Below are positions 54,725 through 64,000 of a stretch of DNA of 64,000 nucleotides, piece after piece. The notes beneath the pieces are model-generated. The model was not told where the DNA came from. It did not search any database and was given only the letters and a program-made list of their open reading frames with translations. Every line of letters starts with the position of its first letter. The stretch's first letter is position 1. Position numbers and translations under genes: made by a program. The DNA comes from Pseudogymnoascus destructans (taxonomy: Eukaryota > Ascomycota > Leotiomycetes > Thelebolales > Thelebolaceae), in the NCBI RefSeq assembly GCF_001641265.1, contig NW_020167529.1, forward strand, positions 33,501-97,500, read 5' to 3'.

Positions 54725-55250
54725 AAGCTCTCGTTGTCCAAGTAGTGTGGGTTTGGGGTTGGTTGAGTTGGGGTTGGGGTTGGATAACGGCGGGGGTATA
54801 GGGGGATATCGGGGACAGGGGGATTTTGGGGATATTGGGGCATAGGGAAGCGGGCGGAGGGAAAAGGAAAGATTAATTCGATATTTTAATACCCTTGAAT
54901 AGAGTATGTTTGGTGTATGGAGTCGGGATGTTCTGTGGTATACATGACTATTGGTTCTCACGTGTGAAAAAAAAGGTGAGAGGTTGGTGTTCATGACATC
55001 TCTCATTTACGTTCCGTCACATATAATTCCCCTATTTGGCAGCTTGATTCCGCCTTGATATCCGTGTCCTCATATCCTTCATCACACTCCCCAGCTATCG
55101 CAGGGGATCCCCGGCTCATTGCGTCTCCTGCGCCTACTTTGTGTGCATTTACCTCACAACGCCTTCCTCACGCGGTCGTAGACTCGAGGGAAGCCACGGC
55201 TCAGCTATCCTCCACCCATCTCAGCCCATTCGTCAACTCGCTTCCAGTAC

Positions 55251-55723
55251 TCAAACAGCAACAAACGCCCGCAGCGCCTTAACAAGATCCCCATCATTCG
55301 CCTTCAACAGCTCCGTAGCTTTCGGTTTCGAGAGCTCGAGTTCCTCAATCTAGTCCCCGTTAGTCATTATCCCCTCCCGCCCACTTCCATCCCACCTCCC
55401 CTCAAGATTCAACTCACCACAACCTTAACATCCCCCGCCTCAACCTTAACCACCCTCTTCACCTCCTCCTTCTTCCGCCCCACCCCTTCCCCCTCCTTCC
55501 CCCGCGCCCCTCCCTCGCCAAGACGATCCATAGCCTTCCTCACCGCCTCAACATCCACATTCTGCTTCCCCCCGCCCCCATTATCGTCGTCGCGCGGCGT
55601 ATCGAGAGACGAGAGCGCAGCGGCTGCCTTGCGGTCTTCCGCGGACGCGGGGCGGAGTTCGTCGGAGATGTCGCCGGTGGGGGTGGGGCCGGGGGTTAGG
55701 GTTGGGGGTTGGGGGTCTGTCAT
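55251..55723 (-). CDS. HYPK-like NatA-associated protein
   Basis: Small regulator of the ribosome-bound N-terminal acetyltransferase NatA. Exons 55723-55418 and 55349-55251 (306+99 nt) give 134 aa; the 68-nt intron has a GTGAGT donor and TAG acceptor. The N-terminal half is Pro/Asp/Gly-rich and disordered; a helix (VDVEAVRKAMDRLGE) follows. Exon 2 encodes the three-helix UBA-like end IEELELSKPKATELLKANDG, then DLVKALRAFVAV, the hallmark of HYPK. The in-frame upstream codons to 55972 are ignored because they encode a Thr/His-rich leader. Intact. Confidence 0.88.
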
Positions 55724-56114
55724 TTTGTGTCGTGGGTGGTGTGCTGTTCGGTGGAATGTGGTGGTTTCGGGGTATTGTGAGTTTTGTGAGACGGCGTGGG
55801 TGGTTGTTGTGATTTGGGCAAGGTAAACTAAAAGCGGGAGGTTAAAGTTACGAGTGATGGATGGATTTGTCGTCAGGGATGTGTAGGTGTTGGTGGGGTG
55901 GTTGCTTGGCGTGGGCGGTGAGGGTTTTCTGCCCGAGATTTGTGGGAGCTGAGTTGTCGTTGTGTGTTTCACTGCATTGAGTCACCTGTGAACAACAAGA
56001 GAGCTGAACTTTGGAATTGATTTTGGGTTTCTTGGATTTCAACTTATAACTTCTTCCATACTATCTTCCTTTCTCTATTACACTATATTTCAGGATATAT
56101 TCACCTCCAAACAC

Positions 56115-57719
56115 ATGCAATTACAAACCGCACAAATGGTCTCCATCCCTCAACCCCCCGCAGCAGCCCAGCCAACGCAAGAAATCAAAGTCGCCGCCGC
56201 CAGTGCCACAAACACCGCCATGCCCACCACCACCGCCGCCAGCGGCCCCTCAGCCACCTGGTCCCCCTCCTCCTGGACCGCCAAACCCATCAAGCAAGAC
56301 GCCATCTACGCCTCCCGCCCCGCCGTCGAGCGCGTCCTCGCCAACCTCTCCCGTCTCCCGCCGCTGGTCACCCCCAACGAGATCGAGAATCTCAAAGCCA
56401 AGCTGCGCGACGTCGCACAGGGAAATGCGTTTCTCCTCCAGGGTGGCGATTGCGCGGAGCTGTTCGATTATTGCCAGGATGGCGCGATTGAGAGTAAGAT
56501 CAAGCTGCTGCTGCAGATGAGTCTGGTGCTTATCTCCGGGTGCAATAAGCCGGTCGTGAGGATTGCGAGGATGGCGGGGCAATATGCGAAGCCGAGGAGT
56601 AGTCCGATGGAGATGGTGGGGGGGAAGGAGATTCCGAGCTTTAGGGGGGATATCTTGAATGGGTTTGATGGTGGGGAGAGGGATTTGGATCCGGAGAGGT
56701 TGAAGAGGTGAGTTTGAACTGGGCGTGGCGTGGGTGATGTGGATGTGAACTGATGGGATTCTAGTGCATACTTTCATTCTGCCGCGACGCTCAACTTCGT
56801 CAGGGCCAGCCTGGCGAGTGGCTTTGCGGATCTGCATCGCCCGCTGGACTGGGGCTTGGGACATGTCCAGGACCCAGAGCTGCAGGCCAAGTACACGGCC
56901 ATTGTGGACTCAATCACTGGCACTCTCCGCATGATGCGCGCTGTTGGCGTTGGCGCAGAGTCCTCCGCCGGTCTCCAGACCGTCGATCTCTACACCAGCC
57001 ACGAGGGCCTCCTCCTCAAGTACGAGCAGAGCCTAACCCGCAAGCTCCCCATCCCCAGCAAAACCACCTCCACCGTCCCCGCTCCCGAGGCCGACTCCTC
57101 CGCCACCGGAAGCAAGAAAGCCTACTACAACACCTCCGCTCACTTCCTCTGGGTCGGCGACCGCACCCGCCAGATCGACGGCGCGCACATCGAGTACTTC
57201 CGCGGCATCGCCAACCCCATCGGCGTCAAGATCGGCCCAACCACCTCAGTCACCGACCTGATGGCCCTCCTGCGCACCCTCAACCCCACCTGCGAGGTCG
57301 GCAAAATCACCCTCATCACTCGCTACGGCGCGTCCAAGGTGTCCGAGCTGCTGCCGGCCCACATCCGCGCCGTCGAGTCGAGCGAGTACAAGCGCTGCGT
57401 AGTCTGGCAATGCGACCCGATGCACGGGAACACGCGGTCGACGCCGAGCGGGATCAAGACAAGGGTGTTTGGGGATATCTTCTCCGAGCTGCAGAAGACG
57501 CTGCAGGTGCATAAGAACGAGGGGAGCTACCTGGGCGGGGTGCACTTGGAGCTCACGGGCGAGGCGGTCACGGAGTGTATGGGCGGGAGTGAGGGGCTGA
57601 ATGAGGAGGATTTAGGGACCAATTATACGAGTTATTGCGATCCGAGACTGAATGAGAAACAGGCGCTTGAGATGGCGTTTTTGATCGCGGGGCATTATAA
57701 GGGGCAGGAGGCGCTTTGA
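56115..57719 (+). CDS. Class II 3-deoxy-D-arabino-heptulosonate 7-phosphate synthase
   Basis: First step of the shikimate pathway: phosphoenolpyruvate plus erythrose 4-phosphate. Exons 56115-56707 and 56765-57719 sum to 1548 nt (515 aa); the 57-nt intron splits a Ser codon in LKRSAYFHSA. Plant-type (class II) motifs: LLQGGDCAELF, GQYAKPRSSPMEM, AHFLWVGDRTRQ, EYFRGIANPIGVKIGPT, LITRYGASKV, VVWQCDPMHGNT and GGVHLELTGE, with Cys, His, Glu and Asp metal ligands in place. The N-terminus has an Ala/Thr-rich leader; ATG 56136 is an alternative start. Intact. Confidence 0.95.
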
Positions 57720-58578
57720 GTGGGGGTGATGAGGTGCATTTAGCTGGGTGGAGGGGTGGACGGCATGGGATGGGGAGACACTTGTGCATGTGGCTGCATG
57801 TGGCTGCGGGGTTTGTCTTTTTTTTGGGGAGCAGTGGGAGTTTGCGGCGGCGTCCAAAAACAGGGAAAATGACATATGGCATGGTGTGGAATCTCCGTGG
57901 CACTCATTTCTTTGGCTGATGGGTTGTCTGGAAGCCATTGAAGAGGGGGTTATGGACGAGGTGGTGACTAGACTCCCGTAGTTAGATAGATAGGATCTCA
58001 ATGGATGGATACTCAGGAGCTAGCTGGACTAAGTAGTCGGCTTTTGGTATGACCTTTCCCCAAGGCTGCGTGAGTGTCGTGTCTACACACGAGGCGTTAA
58101 ATTCACCCAGTCTCACCCCCCCCCCCCTTTTTTTTTTACCCAGAGGAGAACTCCTGAGGCAGCTCTCCCCAACGCAACGCGTCTACAACACAACGCGTCA
58201 AATTCAACACAATCTCACTTGATGCACCTAACCTCACAAACGCACGTTTACCAAAACGCGTTCCTGCATTTACCGCCAAACTTCTCCTTTACCGAACCAC
58301 CTCCATTTACCAAACACTTTCTTTCTTTCTTTACTTCACATCCAACCCGAAGTCTCTGAACACCTTATATTCATAGGCAGCCCTTTTATCTATCTTGTCA
58401 ACAATCGCGAACCCTCTGGACACTTCGTAACCAGAGGCAACGCAACTCCCTTGTTCTCCTTTCAACCCCAACTCACCTTCGAACCCTCCCCACCTTTCAA
58501 CCTCAACACACCCTCAACCCTCTTTACCTTTCAACCCCAACACACCCGCGAACACTCCATGGACAAAGACAACTGATC
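57720..58578. other. Spacer between DAHP synthase and the oxygenase-like pseudogene
   Basis: No gene. It has a poly-C then poly-T run (58118-58138). The second half has repeated CCTTTCAACCCCAAC/CCTCAACACACCC words near 58458, 58495 and 58528. Short repeats of AACGCGTC occur near 58175-58200. Confidence 0.4.
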
Positions 58579-61500
58579 ATGAAGAGAGAGCGGGATTCCG
58601 ACGGGGAGTCCGATGACCAAGGCGGCATTTCCAGATCCCGTACCTCCACAGAGGATTACGGAATGTACAACCCTGGGTACAGCTTTGTTCGTCTACATGT
58701 AGTGCAGACCAAGCCCAGCACCAAACGTACACGTGTTGGTCACGGTGACACAACTACTGCCAATGGACCTTTGAAACCCGAGCCCGAGTTTGAGAGATTC
58801 AGAGAGCTCAGCCTTAAGGCAGATCCTGATGCGGACCTTTATGGAATTGAACTTGGGGTTGGGCTGTCGAGACACAACAATTTGCCAGATGTTCAAACAC
58901 TGAGGCAGAACAACTCCAATGCCCCCAGTGTGCAAACTCAAGCCCTCGCCCAGTATCCACGTAAAAACGACAGGCCAGACATTGCTGAGAATGCTTCCCG
59001 AGAAGTCGGTAAATTCTTTATTATACTGTGTTGTTTTTCCGTAACTAATTTTGGAGCAGAAGCCCCAATCTTCACCACCATCAAGGAGAAGCTGAACAAG
59101 GCGATCCTTAACTTGACTTCGGATGAACATGCCTCCTCTGGAGAACCTTCCGCCATGGGGCAAACATTTTGCACTCTCAGGGCCATGTCCTAAAATGATC
59201 AATCCCGCCCTGACAATCTATGGGTTAGAATTGGTCTTCCACTGTCCGAGAGAGATGCCGGGCTTATTGCTAAATTCAAGAGTCCACCTCCGTACCCGGA
59301 TACGAAAATGAGCAATGCCGTCGTGGACCTCACTGAGATCAACATCACCGAACTCAGTCCTCATCAGTTAGAAACGACAGACCCCGGGTGGGAAAAAGCC
59401 GTAGAAGGAGTTGTCGCAAAAGTGGCCAAGAGACTCAAAGTACCTGGTGGTCCAGCCAACGTCGGGTTTCGGCCATTCAATATGACACTCTATGGGCCAG
59501 GAGATATGCTCTCAGAGCATCGGGGGTGCGTAACCCACCATCGATGAAACTTTCATTATTTGATTATCTTGCTAACACGTAATGCCCATTAGATCCAAAG
59601 GGGGCCAGGGGTGTTTGGCACCTTGGCAATATGCTTGCCATGGAAACATGAGGGCGGAGATTTGATCGTCACGCATGATGATCAGGTCAAGGTCCTCTCC
59701 ATGGCACCGCAATCTGCCTTTGGCTATCAGTATCTCTTCTGGTTTGACGTATCTACTAAATTGAATGATCGTATTTTCGTTCTGATAGTAACTGTTAATT
59801 AGGTACACAGATATGACGTGTGAACTCACGGAAGTGGCTTTGGGGCATCGACTTGTACTTATGTACGAACAGATAGATCTTGACTCCAGAGACAAGGTAA
59901 ATATACCTGTTTCGCTTGAGAATAAGATGGATCTGTTGGAATCTGTGTTTCTGTTCTGGAAGAACAGTTACGCTGAACTGATCACATCATCCGCAAAGTT
60001 CCTGGCTTGCACCCTAGACAACATGTATGACGGACATAGTTTGTCGCATACTGTTCTCGAAGGAGATGACAACCAGAGGGTAAATGTTCTTTCTGAACTG
60101 TGCTCAAAGCATGGGTTCTCTCTCTGTCTCGCAAAACTTGCGCTGCGGGTCATAAGGGAAAGCCACGAGGGTCCGGCTGAAGAGTTCCTCGAACTTCAGG
60201 ACCTCGTAAAGCTAGATGGCACCATAGTGCTTGACATGGTCCCTTGGAGTGCATCTCAAGTTGTGCAGACCAATCTGAGTGATGTTTTCAACACTGAAAA
60301 CACCTCGAGCTACATCAGCAACGGGGAGGGTTGCGCTACATCAGGTGTATCGCCGATTTGTAAGTTAAAGTTATCTTTGATACTTTTACATTCTAGTAAC
60401 ATATGTGTGAATCAATACTGATTTTTAGGCTGTGGTCCTCATGCCAGTGGAATCCTGCGTTGATTTATATTTCGAATCTGTCAAATCGTCAGTATCAGCA
60501 ATGAGCGACTGGATACGGAAATTGACTGGGTCCTGTATTGATTCACACGGAAATTAGTGGAGGTTGACTTGAAGAGAGCCTGTCAACTTGTTCTCGAAGA
60601 CGCAAATCATTGGCGGAACACCACTATCACTGACGCTACCGATTCTCAGAGATCTGTTTCTATGAGGGATTCTCTACTTGGAACGGTCATTCGCGGCGGC
60701 ATATCCATGGATGACCAAAATCTTTGCAGTGAAGCTCTTTTCATAGTTAGAGCCAAGGTTCCAGTGTCTGCAGTAGTTGACGCTTTGGAGCATTTTGGCT
60801 TCTACAAACTGCTGTGCGAGTATGTTCTCTCCAAAATATGAAACTATGAAAATAGCTGACCATGTGTAGTCTCGATGAAACCATTCGTCGTTTTAAGCAC
60901 ATGTACAAAGACTTCAAAACGTTCATTGGAATCTACGATTATTGTGTAGAATGTAAAGATTCCGTGGTGTTGGCGAACACAGTAACTTGGATGAAGCCTC
61001 GCGCAGAGCAGACGTTCGTGGAGAGGCAGCTTAGGTTTGCAGCAGATGGTGCAAATACCGCGAAATTTGTTATTATATGTGGCGAAACATACCTCAAGGA
61101 AACATAAGATTGCAGCTCTCTGTCAAGCTCCGTGTTAGTCCAATGCTGATCCATACCAACAACAGAGTATTGCCTGCCGTTACCCTTCATATTAAGAATG
61201 CTGAACGGTTGAGTCATCCAAAGTCAGCAGCTGTGTTTCGTTTCCTGACAGTTATTACCGACGGCCAGAGGAGAGGCAACATTGGGAATAAAGTTGCTCG
61301 ACATGTATTCCATTGCATTCTACAGGTTTTCATTCCCCTTATCAAGGTTGCCCCTCTTCAACCTGGACACGAGGGGGGGAAGCGTTTCTCAATGCCTGTT
61401 CAGGGATGTGATATTGTGCGACTTATTCACCAATGCGTTTCCCTAGGACTTGAACAGCACATGGGCATGCTTTTTGGCACGCTAGACACGCTGGCGGTGG

Positions 61501-62064
61501 CACAGTCTGCAGCCACCATCGAGGGATTTTCTCTTCCGCTCCTGAAAGAACTTGACGAGGTGCCTCCAGGACAAATAAATGACCCTATACACATACAGTT
61601 TTACATGATGGCACACCAGGTAGCAGCAACGATTCGGAAACAGCTCGCCCTTCATCTTCCGAAGTATCAAGACAAGAGCTGTGAGCCCCAGCATGTGCGC
61701 CCTCAGCCTCGATATATAAGTCCGAAAGAATCGCGAGAAGAAGATCCTGGCTGTACATGCAAAGATTGTCTGAAATTCGCTGCTTTCACGGAAGATCCTA
61801 CGGCTAAGAGCGTGAAGTTCGCTTTCGGGACTGAGAGCCGTATTGCCCATTACAAAACATACCAGTTGCTTCAGATCACCAAGGGGGGCTTTCAACATAC
61901 ATGCACGATCACACCTGCGGAAAACAGTGGTGCGGAGAGCTACAGCATTACCGTTAAAAAGACTAAAACTCAGTTTGCAATGGGTACAAAAAAGGGCGAG
62001 GGCAGCCAAAAAACTCAAAGGCTTCAACGCCAAACACTACGGCCTCGGCCCCAAGGTCTAAGCC
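58579..62064 (+). pseudogene. Large fungal 2OG-Fe(II) oxygenase-like protein, broken
   Basis: Pieces of one long gene. The N-terminus 58579-59005 has basic and acidic low-complexity sequence, then an intron (GTAAAT ... CAG, to 59060) and EAPIFTTIKEKLNKAILNL. A TAA at 59191-59193 interrupts. The oxygenase core follows: FRPFNMTLYGPGDMLSEHRG, intron, PGVFGTLAICLPWKHEGGDL, FGYQYLFW, intron, TDMTCELTEVALGHRLVLMY. Later frames 59813-60421, 60557-60841 and 60862-61107 are separated by shifts and stops. The C-terminal part 61077-62064 includes CTCKDCLKFAAFTEDP, a Cys motif typical of the family's end. The extra G in CAAAGGGGGCC near 59594 may be another shift. Not functional as read. Confidence 0.7.
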
Positions 62065-62125
62065 CATAACCCCGATCACCAAGGCTTCAGCCCCCGAGAC
62101 CAAGGCCTCACTAAGTAGCAGAATT

Positions 62126-62242
62126 TTAGATCTTCCCCTGGGGCCTGGAGCAAAGAATCACTATAATCATGTCACGATTTCGCTCTTAGATCTTCTCCTG
62201 AGGCCCGGAGCAAAGAATCACTATAATCATGTCAGGATTTCG
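62126..62242 (+). repeat. 60-bp tandem duplication after the oxygenase-like pseudogene
   Basis: Two ~58-bp copies starting TTAGATCTTC at 62126 and 62186, each with GGAGCAAAGAATCACTATAA; they differ at four or five positions. Confidence 0.88.
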
Positions 62243-62685
62243 AGATGCAGGATTTCTGTAACGCTGGATACGGTGCACGTTCTCTGCTACTATGCAGTGG
62301 AGGGCTTTATGAATTTTGCTACTCTTTGCCAGTTGGGAATGTGAGCTGATGGCTAATTGTTACTGCGTGGGGGGATGAGACTTTTTCATTGTGGCTGTTT
62401 GAGCTTTACACAACGTAACATTAGCTTATGCTCTGTAATAATATCACCAATGAAACACTTGCGACAACACATAGCTCCTTCTAAGGCAATATAAACCCGG
62501 TGACTGATTTGGAAGAATCATGTTACAAGATTTAGATGCTTGATGCGTTGCTGTGAGTAGGTTGAGTTCAGTTATTGTACATTGTTCTCCCATTACATTC
62601 CATTCCCTCAAATCCAGCCCCAACGCCAGATATATCCGTCCCACTGCCACTTATATATATACAACAAGGTTTCTTCCCCTCACCT

Positions 62686-63375
62686 TTACTTCTTCCCCAT
62701 GATCATCTCCTTCACAGATTCCAGAGTTGACTTCTGCTTCTTCTCCTTCCCATCAACCACCGAGCTTGCATCCTCGCTGTCCTTCCCTTCCGCTGCTCTG
62801 ACCTGCGCTAATATCGGGTTCTTTCCTCCATTAAGCACCTTCAATTGTTATCCTTTTCCAGATCTATCAGACAAACGCTTCGATCTTCTCTCCTTTTCAG
62901 CTCTGGTCTCTTTCTCCTCTTTATCTCTCGCCTCCAACTCCTTGATCCACAGATCGTTCTTCTCCTTCGCCTTGCGCTCTGCCACCACCTATCAAATTCC
63001 TTGCGCTTCTGGCGGTCGGATTTCCAGTACATTGAGCCAGCAACCATGGCGACGATTGTGAAACCCTGGGCGTAGATACGGGCGCGGAACATCCGGTTCG
63101 TGCGTTGTTGGTCGCCGGAGCGTATTGATTTAGAGGCATGGTAAAGTGCCTAACACGTAAGAGCACATCCTATACTGAACGTTAGACAATACATTGGTAG
63201 AATGGCTGGACGCATACCCAGAGGCACGAGGGGCTCTTCTTTCAACCGGCGGGTCAGCTTCTGCCATCGGTTCTATTCGTAGAATTCTCTGAGCTATGTC
63301 AGTACGGGTTCAATTTAAATACCGGTTAACATACGTGTCTCCGTCAAAGGACGACGGCATGTTGGTGGACGACAT
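62686..63375 (-). pseudogene. RCF1: Respiratory supercomplex factor 1 (HIG1 domain) copy with several nonsense codons
   Basis: Inner mitochondrial membrane protein of respiratory supercomplexes. Exons on the minus strand: 63375-63335 (MSSTNMPSSFDGD), 63288-63218 and 63169 onward. Exon 2 reads TEFYE-TAG-NRWQKLTRRLKEEPLVPLG. Exon 3 reads CALTC-TAG-ALYHASKSIRSGDQQ and the HIG1 helix MFRARIYAQGFTIVAMVAGS. After KEFDR one G is missing, shifting the frame to VVAERKAKEKNDLWIKELEA. A TAA after DRSGKG is followed by 49 more in-frame codons to 62686. CAG-to-TAG, TGG-to-TAG and CAA-to-TAA fit RIP-type changes. An intact RCF1 is probably elsewhere in the genome (inference). Confidence 0.85.
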
Positions 63376-63529
63376 GGCTGCGCACTCGGAATTGTGGTGA
63401 GAGCGTTCCTCATCGCAGCCTTATGCACTCCAGTTGCTCCTCGGAGATTCTGCGCGGTATTAGGATTAACGTTTTCCCGACTCCAGTTATGGTAGTAGTC
63501 ACCTATCAGTGACCCCACAATACAAATTC

Positions 63530-64000
63530 ATGGCCGATAAGACTCCAAGCCCAAAAAAGCTCCCTTGCCATGAAAACAACAACTCTAAATTGAGAACAAC
63601 ACCACAAGTAATGACGGCAGAGATGGAGACTCCAAATGGAGTCAGCGGCTCGCCCACCATACCGCGTACTCCTAGCGTTCAAACTTTATCTCTGACAGAA
63701 TATGCCACCAACCCTTCACCGCCGAGAGAAGGGAGGGAAGAGGGGAAGGAGAAAGTGACGAGTGTAGTGCCATTGGATTTCATATTGCCCACTGGGTATC
63801 CCGATGTTGGTCATCACGAAAGGTTTCGTTGAAACAAAGCTAATAAAGAGTAGTATTTACGGTTGATTCTTACTTCGCGAGTTTATGAAGTTGTCAATGA
63901 GACGCCGTTGACTCACGCCACCAACTTGAGCAACCGGCTAGAATGCCAGGTTCTACTCAAGAGGGAAGACTTGCAGCCCGTCTTCAGCTTTAAGCTGAGG
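63530..64000 (+). CDS. ILV1: Threonine deaminase (threonine dehydratase), 3' part outside the window
   Basis: Pyridoxal-phosphate enzyme making 2-oxobutanoate for isoleucine synthesis in mitochondria. Exon 1 is 63530-63805 (92 codons), ending LPTGYPD. The 48-nt intron runs GTTGGT to TAG with a GCTAATAA branch site. Exon 2 from 63854 reads YLRLILTSRVYEVVNETPLT and then NRLECQVLLKREDLQPVFSF and KLR, where the window ends. The PLP lysine lies in the SFKLRGA motif, at the last bases (Lys of SFKLR). The start MADKTPSPKK lacks a clear presequence. No lesions in the visible part, unlike its divergent RCF1 neighbour. Confidence 0.92.

Noticed and set aside
62840..62860. Programmed stop-codon readthrough at the RCF1 TAA
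   Set aside because: TAA CAA TTG resembles known leaky contexts and 49 codons follow in frame, but two earlier TAG codons and a frameshift show that this copy is simply decayed.
1..64000. Biosynthetic or defence gene cluster
   Set aside because: Neighbouring genes belong to unrelated housekeeping functions; no polyketide, peptide, terpene or NLR-type genes are present.

Overview
The window is nuclear DNA from a filamentous ascomycete (Pezizomycotina). Genes have short GT-AG introns (about 48-225 nt, often with a CTRAC/CTAAC-like branch site). Recognisable single-copy fungal genes are interleaved with many transposons. Most old elements carry TAG/TAA/TGA codons where a C-to-T (or complementary G-to-A) change in CpA context would explain them, as expected of repeat-induced point mutation (RIP).

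Layout. 1-4.4 kb: 3' part of a GPI-type aspartic protease and mitochondrial elongation factor G. 6.2-17.3 kb: a transposon island with a two-gene PIF/Harbinger relic, two Ty3/Gypsy fragments, an unusual spliced repeat gene, LTRs and nested pogo/Fot-type elements. 17.5-22.5 kb: a proteinase K-like subtilase and an amino acid permease. 22.9-32.8 kb: a second island with a truncated pogo element, a decayed chromodomain Gypsy element interrupted by a solo LTR, two perfect palindromes and a deleted Fot-type element. 32.9-43.7 kb: histidine acid phosphatase, a twin CX9C protein, glucose-6-phosphate 1-epimerase-like protein and Rif1. 44.5-50.3 kb: a Tc1/mariner element with perfect 36-bp inverted ends, then a complete Mutator-like element (MULE) with a 9-bp target duplication. 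50.7-57.7 kb: DUF8035-like protein, RIC8, HYPK-like protein and class II DAHP synthase. 58.6-64 kb: a broken 2OG-Fe(II) oxygenase-like gene, a broken copy of RCF1, and the start of threonine deaminase.

Housekeeping roles are unlinked: mitochondrial translation (MEF1), respiratory supercomplex assembly (RCF1 pseudogene), aromatic and branched-chain amino acid synthesis (DAHP synthase, ILV1), G-protein signalling (RIC8), N-terminal acetylation (HYPK) and telomere/replication timing (Rif1). There is no gene cluster with a shared pathway.

The most striking signal is in the MULE at 46.05-50.32 kb. Its transposase coding sequence is packed with short inverted repeats (arms 7-14 bp, several perfect palindromes of 18-28 nt) about every 30-80 nt. 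A diverged, inverted second copy of the gene's first codons keeps a hairpin at the same place but with different arm sequences, which looks like covariation. I know of no described system that matches. Coordinates of exons are hand-derived; most models were checked by summing exon lengths to a multiple of three.
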